DNA of 64,000 bases. Source: CAIYZT01 sp947461435 (GTDB lineage Bacteria > Pseudomonadota > Alphaproteobacteria > Rhodobacterales > Rhodobacteraceae). Made by a program: the position numbers and the translations under genes. The stretch covers positions 2,108,001 through 2,172,000 of the forward strand of contig OZ260083.1 of NCBI GenBank assembly GCA_965284435.1, in the 5' to 3' direction. Of this stretch, positions 53,633 to 62,878 are shown in pieces (positions within the stretch are counted from its first letter, which is position 1; each line of letters begins with the position of its first letter). The notes beneath the pieces were generated by a model, which saw only the letters and a list, made by a program, of their open reading frames with translations, did not search any database and had not been told where the DNA came from.

Positions 53633-54784
53633 ATGACCGTTATTCCAGAAATTGAAAACATGCAGCGCGAGGCGGTTATTTGGCGTCACGAGTTTCATGC
53701 CAATCCCGAACTGCGGTTTGATTTGCCGCGCACCTCGGCGCGCGTGGCGGAACTGCTCAGATCGTTTGGATGTGACGAGGTTACACAAGGGGTTGGTCAA
53801 AGCGGCGTCGTCGCCGTGATCAAGGGCCGCGAACCGGGCAATCGGTCCATCGGCCTGAGGGCAGACATGGATGCCTTGCCAATTTCAGAAATGACCAATG
53901 TTCCGTATTCCAGCGGAATATCTGGAAAGATGCACGCCTGCGGTCATGACGGCCATACGACCATGCTGTTGATGGCCGCGCGACATCTGGCGCAAAGTCG
54001 CGCCTTTTCTGGCAGCGCTGTCTTGATCTTTCAGCCCGCAGAGGAAGACGGCGGAGGCGCCAAGGCCATGATCGCCGACGGCCTGTTCACCCGTTGGCCC
54101 GTGGACGAGGTTTACGCGCTGCACAACATGCCGGCGATGGCCGTGGGCAGCTTTGCAATCCGTCCCGGCCCTTTGATGGCTGCGGCCGACATGTTTGAAA
54201 TCCGGCTTCTGGGCCAAGGCGGACATGCGGCACAACCGCATCTGTGTGTCGATAGTGTCATGGCGGCGGGGCATGTTCTGGTTGCTCTGCAAACTCTTGT
54301 GGCCCGGTCCGTTGATCCGTTGCAATCGGCCGTGGTCAGCGTCGGAAAACTGTCGACGGACTCGGCAGGGGCCTGTGTGCTTCCGGGGGTTGTCACCCTG
54401 AACGGGACCGTGCGCAGTTTTGTCCCTTCGGTTCAAGATTTGCTGGAGGATCGGCTGTGCACCTTGGTGCGTGGGATAGCACAGACCCATGGCGCAACAG
54501 CCGAGATTCGATATGACCGAGAGGCGAAGGCGACGGTGAACGCGCCGGATCAAACCAGATTTGCCGTTTCCGTCGCCCGAACCATCTCAGCCGAGGTAGA
54601 CGAGACTACGCCCCAGGTCATGGTCTCAGAAGATTTCTCGGAAATGCTGGCCCTGCGTCCGGGGGCATTTATCTTCATCGGCAACGGCCCTTCTGCGCCG
54701 TTGCATCACCCAGCCTATGATTTCAATGATGCGGCGCTGCCTTTCGGGGCGTCATGGTTGGCTGGTCTGGTTATGGCACGCTGA
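53633..54784 (+). CDS. M20 amidohydrolase, hippurate hydrolase-like (copy 1)
   Basis: Zinc amidohydrolase of 383 residues. It has RADMDALPI, MHACGHDGHTTMLL, FQPAEEDGGGAK and ALHNMPAMAVG, the pattern of hippurate hydrolase and IAA-amino acid hydrolases (HipO/AmhX group). It cleaves N-acyl amino acids. It is followed 68 bases later by a paralogue on the same strand. The start at 53633 follows AAAGGAG. Confidence 0.87.
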   Translation: MTVIPEIENMQREAVIWRHEFHANPELRFDLPRTSARVAELLRSFGCDEVTQGVGQSGVVAVIKGREPGNRSIGLRADMDALPISEMTNVPYSSGISGKMHACGHDGHTTMLLMAARHLAQSRAFSGSAVLIFQPAEEDGGGAKAMIADGLFTRWPVDEVYALHNMPAMAVGSFAIRPGPLMAAADMFEIRLLGQGGHAAQPHLCVDSVMAAGHVLVALQTLVARSVDPLQSAVVSVGKLSTDSAGACVLPGVVTLNGTVRSFVPSVQDLLEDRLCTLVRGIAQTHGATAEIRYDREAKATVNAPDQTRFAVSVARTISAEVDETTPQVMVSEDFSEMLALRPGAFIFIGNGPSAPLHHPAYDFNDAALPFGASWLAGLVMAR

Positions 54785-54852
54785 TCCTTGACGGTTCTGG
54801 GCTTGTCGCGGCCCATGGTTTGGCGCAGTCTTGCCGACAAAGGAGACCCGCC

Positions 54853-56019
54853 ATGGCCGTCAAGAACCGCTTCGCAGAACTTTTGCCCGAGATCACAGAG
54901 TGGCGGCATGACTTTCATCAACATCCCGAACTCTTGTTCGATGTGCAGCGCACGGCCGCCCGGGTGGCCGAACTTTGCCGTGAATTTGGCTGCGATGACG
55001 TGGTTTGCGGGATTGGGAGAACCGGCGTTGTCGTGGTCATCAAGGGAAAGTCTGATACCTCGGGCCGGGTCGTTGGCTTGCGCGCAGATATGGATGCCTT
55101 GCCGATCATCGAACAAACTGGCTTGGATTATGCATCAAGAACGCCCGGAAAAATGCATGCGTGCGGCCATGATGGCCATACGGCAATGCTTTTGGGGGCC
55201 GCGAAGTATTTGGCGGAAACGCGAAACTTCGATGGGACGGCTGTGATGATCTTTCAACCCGCCGAAGAGGGCGGCGGCGGTGGGCGCGAAATGGTGGCGG
55301 ACGGCATGATGGACCGCTTCGGTATTCAAGAGGTATACGGCATGCACAACATGCCGGGAATTCCCGTGGGCCAATTTGCCATTCGCGCGGGCGCCATGAT
55401 GGCCGCGGCTGACACCCTTGAAATCGTGGTCACCGGTAAGGGCGGTCATGCCGCAAAGCCGCATGATTGCATCGACACCACGCTCGTTGCTGCCCATCTG
55501 ATTGTTGCGCTTCAGACCATTGCCTCGCGCGGGGTTGATCCGTTGAAACAAGTGGTCGTCTCGGTCTGTGTTGTGGAAACAGACAGCACGGCACACAATG
55601 TCATTCCCCAAGTCGTCAAGTTGAAGGGAACGGTCAGAACGATGGATTTCGCGGTTCAGGATTTTGTTGAACGGCGGATCAATGAGATTGCCGCAGGCAC
55701 CGCAATGGCCTTTGGGGCCAAGGCCGAAGTGACTTATTCTCGCGGGTATCCCGTGACAGTGAACGCCGAGGAAAATACCCGCTTTGCCGCAGAGGTTGCG
55801 CAGGCCGTTTCAGGGAAGGTTGATACCGACACACCGCCTCTGATGGGGGCCGAGGATTTTTCCTACATGCTTCTTGAACGCCCGGGTGCGTATATCTTCA
55901 TGGGCAACGGCGATACGGCCATGGTTCATCACCCTGCTTATAACTTTGACGATGATGCCATTCCGTTCGGGTCAAGTTGGTACGCAGGTATGGTCGAAAG
56001 CCGGATGCCATCCGCTTAA
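54853..56019 (+). CDS. M20 amidohydrolase, hippurate hydrolase-like (copy 2)
   Basis: A second member of the same family, 388 residues, with RADMDALPI, MHACGHDGHTAMLL, FQPAEEGGGGGR and GMHNMPGIPVG. It is clearly a tandem paralogue of the previous gene. AAAGGAG precedes the ATG at 54853. Both probably hydrolyse N-acyl amino acids with different specificity. Confidence 0.88.
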   Translation: MAVKNRFAELLPEITEWRHDFHQHPELLFDVQRTAARVAELCREFGCDDVVCGIGRTGVVVVIKGKSDTSGRVVGLRADMDALPIIEQTGLDYASRTPGKMHACGHDGHTAMLLGAAKYLAETRNFDGTAVMIFQPAEEGGGGGREMVADGMMDRFGIQEVYGMHNMPGIPVGQFAIRAGAMMAAADTLEIVVTGKGGHAAKPHDCIDTTLVAAHLIVALQTIASRGVDPLKQVVVSVCVVETDSTAHNVIPQVVKLKGTVRTMDFAVQDFVERRINEIAAGTAMAFGAKAEVTYSRGYPVTVNAEENTRFAAEVAQAVSGKVDTDTPPLMGAEDFSYMLLERPGAYIFMGNGDTAMVHHPAYNFDDDAIPFGSSWYAGMVESRMPSA

Positions 56020-56156
56020 TGTCTCGCTTTTGATCTGAAACTCTATAGACTAATGCCACATTATGTGTCTGGCCTTTTGGGCCATGCTCTATATTGACAG
56101 GCCGAGTTTTCACCGGTTTGCCCTTTAAAGATCGATTTATCCCGAAAGCCTTTGCC

Positions 56157-57026
56157 ATGATCCGCATCGTTCTTGTTTATATGGTCGTCGCGTCCACGGC
56201 TATCGTCCTTGTGACTGGGGTGCCGTTTGGTCCGTTCTTTGCCGACGGCCACGTAAGCGCAAACTCTGATTTGGAAACAGACCGCGTGCGAACAAGCGGT
56301 GATGGCTCAGGGGATGGCCAGTCTCAGAGGTCGGACACAGAAACTTTGAACGGCCTCGGGGGTTTGAATGCCGGATCGGTGTCGAACAGCTTGGGAACGG
56401 GACTGTCCGATCCCGCGCTTGCTCAAGAAGAAGTCTCGTCCAACATCAGTCCAATTGCCGATCTAAACGAGCGGATCATCCCCGATACCCACGACCCGGA
56501 TGGCGAACAGGATGTTGCTTTTGCCGCACAGCCGACCGAATTGTCGCAAGATTCAGGCATATTCGCCCAAACAGCGCCATCCGAACCGCGCGAGCTGACG
56601 ATGGAATTCTTGTTGGCAAGATTAATGGACGCCGGCCTATCGGCCGATGAAATAGATCACTTGTTGAACGAGGCTGTCAGCCAAGGATCTGTGCGAGTGC
56701 ACGCCATGATGTTGACAACCGAAGGCCGTGTGGACACGGCGGTCTTGATGGCCGCACTGGTTGCCCAGACGTCAACCGCGCCGAACGAGCAAGGTGATAC
56801 GTCAAGCGATGACAGCTATATAACGCCGGAAATCGCGATATTGGACATTCAGGATATGACCTATCTTGTACAAAGCGGCGATAGCTTGGGATCGGTTGCC
56901 ATGAAGTTTTATGGAAATCCGAACCTGTTCAAACCGATTTTCGAAGCCAACCGAAACATCCTTGCCACGCCGTCGAGCATCAGGACCGGGCAGACACTTT
57001 TGATCCCGTCCCGTTCGAAACTTTAA
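56157..57026 (+). CDS. LysM-domain, membrane-anchored protein
   Basis: A 289-residue protein with an N-terminal membrane segment (MIRIVLVYMVVASTAIVLV), a long acidic, low-complexity region (about 35-145) and a C-terminal LysM domain (YLVQSGDSLGSVAMKFYG, ending GQTLLIPSRSKL), which binds peptidoglycan. The start at 56157 is chosen because it begins at the membrane helix; an open frame from 56094 has no good start. It may help envelope organisation. Confidence 0.75.
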   Translation: MIRIVLVYMVVASTAIVLVTGVPFGPFFADGHVSANSDLETDRVRTSGDGSGDGQSQRSDTETLNGLGGLNAGSVSNSLGTGLSDPALAQEEVSSNISPIADLNERIIPDTHDPDGEQDVAFAAQPTELSQDSGIFAQTAPSEPRELTMEFLLARLMDAGLSADEIDHLLNEAVSQGSVRVHAMMLTTEGRVDTAVLMAALVAQTSTAPNEQGDTSSDDSYITPEIAILDIQDMTYLVQSGDSLGSVAMKFYGNPNLFKPIFEANRNILATPSSIRTGQTLLIPSRSKL

Positions 57027-57041
57027 GAGGGGAGCCTTGGA

Positions 57042-57401
57042 ATGATCTCAACCGCCTTGGTTCTAATCATCGGCCTGGTGCATGTTTACATATTGATTCT
57101 GGAAATATTTCTTTGGGAAAGCCGCCGCGCGCGCCGCGCCTTTGGCACGACGCCAGAGTTTGCCAAGGCGACAAAGGTGTTTGCCGCCAATCAGGGCCTA
57201 TACAACGGCTTTTTGGCGGCCGGCCTTTTCTATTCGCTGTGGTTGTCTGTCGCAGGGGACGGCCACCCTTGGGCGCTGTTCTTTTTGCTGTGCGTTGGCA
57301 TCGCAGGGCTTTTCGGCGCTGCAACCGCAAACCGGCGGATCCTGTTCATTCAAGCCTTACCCGCGGGCGTGGCCTTGGTCTGTGTGATCGCAAGGATTTA
57401 G
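57042..57401 (+). CDS. DUF1304 family membrane protein
   Basis: A 119-residue integral membrane protein with about four helices. The pattern VHVYILILEIFLWESRRARRAF, ANQGLYNGFLAAGL is that of DUF1304, of unknown function. AGGGGAG precedes the ATG. It lies 15 bases after the LysM gene and is convergent with moaA with a 6-base gap. Confidence 0.88.
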   Translation: MISTALVLIIGLVHVYILILEIFLWESRRARRAFGTTPEFAKATKVFAANQGLYNGFLAAGLFYSLWLSVAGDGHPWALFFLLCVGIAGLFGAATANRRILFIQALPAGVALVCVIARI

Positions 57402-57407
57402 GGCCGT

Positions 57408-58409
57408 TCAGCCGCCGGTGTGGCTCATATGGCGCGACATTTGGCCTGCCACCTTCTGTCTTGAATAGTCAAAGTCATGACCCTTCGGTTTCAGGGCAAT
57501 GGCGGCGCGAATGGCGGCCGTCACCTGGGCGTCATCGGGGCTACCGCGCAAAACAGACCGCAAGTCGGCACGATCTTCCTGACCTAGACACATGTACAAC
57601 TCCCCTGTGCATGTCAGCCGGACCCGGTTGCAGCTTTCACAGAAATTATGGGAGAGGGGGGTAATAAACCCAATCTTTTGACCGGTTTGTTCCAGCCGAA
57701 CATAGCGCGCAGGGCCCCCGGTTCTTTCCGGCAAATCCACCAAAGTGAACTGAGCTGCAAGGCGTGTACGCAGGTCAGTCAATGACCAGAACTGCCCAAG
57801 GCGATAGGTTTCCTCCATATCGCCCATCGGCATAACTTCGATAAATGTCAGATCGTGCCCTTCGGCGGCGCACCATTCCAAAAGACCAAAAAGTTCCCCT
57901 TCGTTGAAACCTTTCAGGGCCACCGTGTTGATCTTAACCCTCATGCCAGCCGCCTTTGCGGCAGAAATACCTTCAAGGACCTGCGAAAGACGTCCCCACC
58001 TCGTAATCTGCTTAAACTTTGCGCTGTCCAAAGTATCCAAGGACACGTTGATCCGGCGAACCCCGCAATCGGCAAGTTCTGTGGCAAACTTTGAAAGCTG
58101 CGATCCATTGGTCGTCAGCGTCAATTCGTTCAACGCCCCGCTTGCAAGATGCCGCGACATGGCCCGAAAATAGGTCATGATCCCTTTGCGCACCAACGGC
58201 TCGCCGCCGGTAATCCGCAGTTTCTTGACCCCCAGATCAATGAAGGCGCTGGACAATCGATCCAGTTCCTCCAGCGTCAGCAAGTCTGCCTTCGGCAGGA
58301 ATTGCATGTGTTCCGTCATGCAATAGGTGCACCGGAAATCGCAGCGATCGGTGACCGATAGCCGAAGATAGGTGATGGGTCGTAGGTAGGGGTCAATCAA
58401 GGGTGCCAT
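57408..58409 (-). CDS. moaA: GTP 3',8-cyclase MoaA
   Basis: Radical SAM enzyme for the first step of molybdenum cofactor synthesis, 333 residues. Cys23, Cys27 and Cys30 (DRCDFRCTYCM) bind the SAM cluster, and the C-terminal cluster is FCESCNRVRLTCTGELYMC. The C-terminal Gly-Gly needed for activity is present. No other moa genes are adjacent. Confidence 0.96.
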   Translation of the reverse strand: MAPLIDPYLRPITYLRLSVTDRCDFRCTYCMTEHMQFLPKADLLTLEELDRLSSAFIDLGVKKLRITGGEPLVRKGIMTYFRAMSRHLASGALNELTLTTNGSQLSKFATELADCGVRRINVSLDTLDSAKFKQITRWGRLSQVLEGISAAKAAGMRVKINTVALKGFNEGELFGLLEWCAAEGHDLTFIEVMPMGDMEETYRLGQFWSLTDLRTRLAAQFTLVDLPERTGGPARYVRLEQTGQKIGFITPLSHNFCESCNRVRLTCTGELYMCLGQEDRADLRSVLRGSPDDAQVTAAIRAAIALKPKGHDFDYSRQKVAGQMSRHMSHTGG

Positions 58410-58493
58410 CTGTGCAACCTAAGACTGCTGTCGTTCTGCAGCAAGGGCGAAAGGGTGTTGCATGGGGCAGGGCGCTTGTCATATCGTTCAACA

Positions 58494-58955
58494 ATGCGAC
58501 ATACCGTTCGGTTCTTCTTGTTGTGTTTTGTTTCGGTGGGCCTTTCGGCCTGCGGGATGATCGGTGGCCTTTTCCCGTCAAAAGCACCGGCCGCCGCCGC
58601 TGTGGCCGAACCAGTCAATCCCTTGGCCAGTTTGGGAGGAGGGGTTTCTGCAGCCTCTTTGGACACCACGACCGAAGCCGAAAAGGAAGCCGCACTGGCC
58701 GCCCCTGCAGCCGCGAGCGAACGCGCGTTAGGCACAGTCACCGTGGCTCTTGGCAGCCCGACTGAACAAGGGTTCTGGATCAAGACCAATCTGGTCAGCG
58801 TTCCGGCCAAAGGACGTGTTGAAACCGGCAGTGGCGCCTCTGTGGCTGTTGATCTTATCCCTTTTGATGGCGCAGCCCTGCTGTCTTTCGCGGCGTTTCG
58901 CGCTTTGAACCTGCCCCTGACCGAATTGCCCGACGTCGCCGTTTACGCCGACTGA
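58494..58955 (+). CDS. Lipoprotein, unknown function
   Basis: A 153-residue lipoprotein. The signal peptide MRHTVRFFLLCFVSVGLSAC has lipobox LSAC, and the Ala-rich linker after it is followed by a compact domain (GTVTVALGSPTEQGFWIKTNLVSV). I recall related proteins in Rhodobacteraceae with an erroneous galactarate dehydratase label. The start at 58494 begins at the signal peptide. Its end overlaps the stop of the AlkD-like gene. Confidence 0.72.
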   Translation: MRHTVRFFLLCFVSVGLSACGMIGGLFPSKAPAAAAVAEPVNPLASLGGGVSAASLDTTTEAEKEAALAAPAAASERALGTVTVALGSPTEQGFWIKTNLVSVPAKGRVETGSGASVAVDLIPFDGAALLSFAAFRALNLPLTELPDVAVYAD

Positions 58956-59635
58956 GGTTGTTCCAGGTACTTGGCGGCCTCTTTGCGCGACCAGGTTTTC
59001 ATATAGGGACCATGTTCGTTCAAGAATCCTTGGGCGCGCGCCGCGTCATGCTTTGACAAATCCCGGATCCACCAGGCCACCACCTTTTGCATGAACCAAT
59101 CTTTGTCGCCCACATAAGATGCCGCCCAGTCGAGCACGCGTTCCCGGATCGCCACATCATCCTCCTTGGGAAAGTTCATCTTTGCCCATGGCAGGGTCAT
59201 GACCAAGGCGGCACGGCGCGCCCACATCAGTTCATGCGTTGTCCAAATCTCCACCTCGTCCAATCGTGCCGGATCTGATACAAGCCGTTTTTGTCCTGCG
59301 ATGCAGACATGATCCGCAATCGCCCAAGCGTCAAATTGCGGGACCCAGGACTTGATGAGGTCCCAGGCGCCATCATCGGGGCGAATGCGCGCTTGCGTCA
59401 GCAACTTGGCTGCCGCGACACGCCCTTCGTGTACATTGGTCTGCCAAAGCCAATCGGCCAAATTCAACCGCTCGTCCAAGGAACATTCCGCGCGCCATGT
59501 GTTGGTCAAGGATTCAATCTGCGGAACCGTTACCCCCAAATAGCGCCGATCGACCTTATGATAGGCGGCCATCTCGGGCACCTTGCCCGCGTCGCCAAGT
59601 GTTTCCAGATCGGCGAAAGCTTGTTTGGGGGTCAT
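58943..59635 (-). CDS. DNA alkylation repair protein, AlkD-like
   Basis: A 230-residue HEAT-repeat protein of the AlkD/AlkC-type glycosylase family, which removes alkylated bases. The family sequence pattern (YHKVDRRYLGVTVPQIESL, INVH-like helix WLWQTNVHEGRVAAAKLL, KSWVPQFDAWAIADHVC) is visible. It is coupled to glmS by a 4-base overlap. Confidence 0.8.
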   Translation of the reverse strand: MTPKQAFADLETLGDAGKVPEMAAYHKVDRRYLGVTVPQIESLTNTWRAECSLDERLNLADWLWQTNVHEGRVAAAKLLTQARIRPDDGAWDLIKSWVPQFDAWAIADHVCIAGQKRLVSDPARLDEVEIWTTHELMWARRAALVMTLPWAKMNFPKEDDVAIRERVLDWAASYVGDKDWFMQKVVAWWIRDLSKHDAARAQGFLNEHGPYMKTWSRKEAAKYLEQPQSA

Positions 59636-61446
59636 TCAACGGTCACCGATTTTGCAAGGTTGCGGGGTTGGTCTACGTCCGTACCCTTTGCGATGGCCGT
59701 GTGATAGGCCAAAAGCTGTGCCGGAATGGAATAGAGGATCGGGGCGAAGGGGGCCGGAACTTCTGGCAGGGTTAGGGTGCGCCACGTTCCCATGCCCGCT
59801 TCCTTGACGCCCTGCGCATCTGAGATCAGCAAGACCTTTCCATGGCGTGCCATCACTTCTTGCATATTTGATACGGTTTTTTCAAACAAGGCATCGCGCG
59901 GCGCCATGACGATCACCGGCACATCCTTGTCGATCAAGGCAATTGGCCCGTGTTTAAGTTCACCTGATGCGTAACCTTCGGCGTGTATATAGCTGATTTC
60001 TTTTAGTTTTAGGGCGCCTTCAAGGGCGATGGGGTACATGGCCCCCCGGCCCAAGAACAGAACATCTCGGGCTTGGGCGAGTTCTTCGGCGATCGCGGCA
60101 ATGTCGCCTGACAATCCCAAAGCATGATTCATCAGGCCAGGAAGGCTTGCCAGATCGCCTAGGTGCTGACCAAGGTTTGATGCGCTGATCCGCCCGCGGT
60201 CAACCCCTGCCTTAAGGGCCAGCAAGGCCAGAACGGTCAACTGGCAGGTAAAGGCCTTTGTCGACGCAACGCCAACCTCGACACCCGCCAGAATCGGCAA
60301 GGCCAGGTCGGACTCTCGGGCAATAGAGGAGGTTGGAACATTCACAACGGAAAGCACCTTTGCCACTTTGCCACTGGCATAGCGCAAGGCCGCCAAGGTA
60401 TCTGCCGTTTCCCCCGATTGGCTGACAAAAACGGCCCAAGATGTCCGGGACAAGACGGGATCGCGATACCGAAATTCTGATGCAACATCGACTTCGGCGG
60501 CGATACCGGCAATCTGCTCAAACCAATACTTCGCAACATGGCACGCGTAAGACGCGGTTCCGCACGCGACCATTGAAATCCGGTCCACCTTTGCAAAATC
60601 GATGTCCGCGGGCAGATTTAGGCCACTGTCCTTGACATAATGCTTTAGCGCATCGGCAATGACGACGGGTTGTTCTGCAATTTCCTTGGCCATGAAATGC
60701 TTGTAGCCGGCCTTTTCAATCCGCGTTTCCCCAATCTGGATCCGCGTTTCGCTGCGCCCGACCGGGCGATCATGCGCATCGAAAATCTGCGCGCCCTTGC
60801 GGGTGACCACCGCCCAATCGCCTTCGTCAAGATAAGTTATGCGGTCGGTCATGGGCGCCAGGGCAATGGCGTCTGACCCTATGAACATCTCGCCCATCCC
60901 GTGTCCGATCGCCAAAGGAGAGCCGCGCCGGGCGGCGATCATCAGATCGTCCTCGCCTTCAAACAAGAAGCACAGGGCAAAAGCGCCGTGCAACCTTTTC
61001 AATGTCGCGCCGGCCGCGTCGACCGGGGACATACCTTTATCCATAAAGAACCGTGCAAGCAGGGCGACGGTTTCGGTGTCTGTTTCGGATTCGAACGTCA
61101 GGCCGGCAGCCGTCAACTCGGCGCGCAATTCTCGAAAGTTCTCGATGATGCCGTTGTGCACAACGGCAACAGGGCCCGATGTATGCGGATGGGCGTTTGT
61201 TTCCGTTGCCGCACCATGTGTCGCCCACCGCGTGTGGCCGATCCCGGATTTTCCGGCAAGGGGTTGATGCACCAGCATGTCAGACAGATTGACAAGTTTC
61301 CCCACAGCCCGTCGACGATCAAGTTTGCCGCGATTAATTGTCGCAATTCCGGCGCTGTCATATCCGCGGTATTCAAGCCGCTTTAAACCTTCGACCAGCA
61401 GGGGCGCCACTTCGTTCAGGCCCAAAACGCCAATAATACCGCACAT
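59632..61446 (-). CDS. glmS: Glucosamine-6-phosphate synthase
   Basis: Makes glucosamine-6-phosphate from fructose-6-phosphate and glutamine, the first step of UDP-GlcNAc synthesis. The 604-residue protein has the N-terminal glutaminase domain with Cys2 (MCGIIGVLG) and two SIS sugar isomerase domains with SQSGETADTLAAL and VEVGVASTKAFTCQ. It directly follows glmU. No glmS ribozyme is seen, which would not be expected here as it shares the glmU transcript. Confidence 0.97.
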   Translation of the reverse strand: MCGIIGVLGLNEVAPLLVEGLKRLEYRGYDSAGIATINRGKLDRRRAVGKLVNLSDMLVHQPLAGKSGIGHTRWATHGAATETNAHPHTSGPVAVVHNGIIENFRELRAELTAAGLTFESETDTETVALLARFFMDKGMSPVDAAGATLKRLHGAFALCFLFEGEDDLMIAARRGSPLAIGHGMGEMFIGSDAIALAPMTDRITYLDEGDWAVVTRKGAQIFDAHDRPVGRSETRIQIGETRIEKAGYKHFMAKEIAEQPVVIADALKHYVKDSGLNLPADIDFAKVDRISMVACGTASYACHVAKYWFEQIAGIAAEVDVASEFRYRDPVLSRTSWAVFVSQSGETADTLAALRYASGKVAKVLSVVNVPTSSIARESDLALPILAGVEVGVASTKAFTCQLTVLALLALKAGVDRGRISASNLGQHLGDLASLPGLMNHALGLSGDIAAIAEELAQARDVLFLGRGAMYPIALEGALKLKEISYIHAEGYASGELKHGPIALIDKDVPVIVMAPRDALFEKTVSNMQEVMARHGKVLLISDAQGVKEAGMGTWRTLTLPEVPAPFAPILYSIPAQLLAYHTAIAKGTDVDQPRNLAKSVTVE

Positions 61447-62796
61447 TTACTGCCCCTTTTTGGCGGCCTTCGCCGCTCTAAGCCTGTCAAACAAGGCTTT
61501 TGCCATGCCCGGTTTGTTGACCTGAACGGCCCGTCCGATTGCAACGGCGTCCGGCTCGACATTCTTTGTGATAACAGATCCCGATCCGGTGAGCGCGCCA
61601 TCCCCAATGGTGACGGGGGCCACCAACATCGTGGCAGACCCGATGAACGCGTTCTTCCCGATGACCGTGCGGTGCTTCATGACACCATCGTAATTGCAGG
61701 TAACTGTGCCGGCCCCAATGTTTGTGAATTCGCCAACATGCGCATCGCCCAGATAGGTCAGATGGCCAACCTTCACCCCTTCGTCCAATATCGTGTTCTT
61801 GATTTCAACGAAATTCCCGACGTGGACATCTTCGGCCAACTCAGCACCGGGACGCAAACGTGCAAAGGGGCCTACGCTGGCCCCGCGCGACACGTGGCAT
61901 CCTTCCAGATGACAAAACCCCTTGATTTCGGCCCCCGATTCAATGGTCACGCGCGGCCCGAAAATCACATTCGGACCGATAACGGTGTCGCGGCCGATAA
62001 AGGTGTCCAAAGCAAAGAATACGGTTTCAGGGGCCGTCAGCGTAACACCATTGTCCATGGCTTCGGCCCGCATGCGTTGTTGAAAAGCGGCTTCGGCATC
62101 GGCCAGTTGGGCGCGCGTGTTGATTCCCAGCGTTTCCGCCTCATCACAGCGCACGACACCAGCTGATAACCCGCGCGCCCGCGCAATGGCCACGATGTCG
62201 GTCAGATAGTATTCGTTTGCCGCATTGGAATTGCCAACAGACGCCACGAGAGAAAACAGATCTTGCGCCGACGCGCAAACAACGCCGGAATTGCACAGGG
62301 TCATCGCCTTTTCTGCGTCGCTTGCTTCTTTGAATTCCACAATCCGGTGCAGATCGTCACCTTCGGCGATCAGCCGGCCGTATCTGCCCGGTTCCTTCGC
62401 GTCGAACCCCAAGACCACAACCGCGTGGCGGCGTCGCGCCTCTATCATCCGGTGCAAGGTGTCGATCGTGATAAAAGGTGTGTCCCCGTAAAGTATGATG
62501 ACATCGTCAAGACTGTCAGCCAAAAGAGGTGCGGCCTGAGCCACGGCATGCGCCGTTCCCAGTTGCGGGTCTTGCAACACCGTCTCCGCGCTGCCTTCAA
62601 AGGCCTTGGCGGACTTTGCCACAGCCTCGGCACCGGTCCCGGTCACAATCACAATTCGGGTCGGATCCAAGGCCATTCCTGCGGCCATCGCATGATGCAA
62701 AAGCGGCGCTGCACCAACGTGATGCAATACCTTGGGAAGGTCCGAATTCATCCTCGTTCCCATTCCCGCCGCCAACACAATCAATGATACCGACAT
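61447..62796 (-). CDS. glmU: Bifunctional GlcNAc-1-P uridyltransferase/acetyltransferase
   Basis: Finishes UDP-GlcNAc synthesis for peptidoglycan and lipopolysaccharide. The N-terminal half has the nucleotidyl-transferase motif LAAGMGTRMNSDLPKVLH, and the C-terminal half is a left-handed beta helix of hexapeptide repeats with the NYDGVMKH-type acetyl-CoA site. 449 residues. AAAGGGG lies before the ATG. Its stop is immediately followed by the glmS start. Confidence 0.97.
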   Translation of the reverse strand: MSVSLIVLAAGMGTRMNSDLPKVLHHVGAAPLLHHAMAAGMALDPTRIVIVTGTGAEAVAKSAKAFEGSAETVLQDPQLGTAHAVAQAAPLLADSLDDVIILYGDTPFITIDTLHRMIEARRRHAVVVLGFDAKEPGRYGRLIAEGDDLHRIVEFKEASDAEKAMTLCNSGVVCASAQDLFSLVASVGNSNAANEYYLTDIVAIARARGLSAGVVRCDEAETLGINTRAQLADAEAAFQQRMRAEAMDNGVTLTAPETVFFALDTFIGRDTVIGPNVIFGPRVTIESGAEIKGFCHLEGCHVSRGASVGPFARLRPGAELAEDVHVGNFVEIKNTILDEGVKVGHLTYLGDAHVGEFTNIGAGTVTCNYDGVMKHRTVIGKNAFIGSATMLVAPVTIGDGALTGSGSVITKNVEPDAVAIGRAVQVNKPGMAKALFDRLRAAKAAKKGQ

Positions 62797-62878
62797 TCTG
62801 CCCCTTTCCTTCTTGTTGCGCCCGTTTTACCGGGGTTTGGCGGGCTGGCAAGGGGCAGGGGCCTCACGAGGTGTTACA

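Noticed and set aside
59632..62796. glmS ribozyme
   Set aside because: glmS begins directly after the glmU stop, leaving no room for a ribozyme leader.
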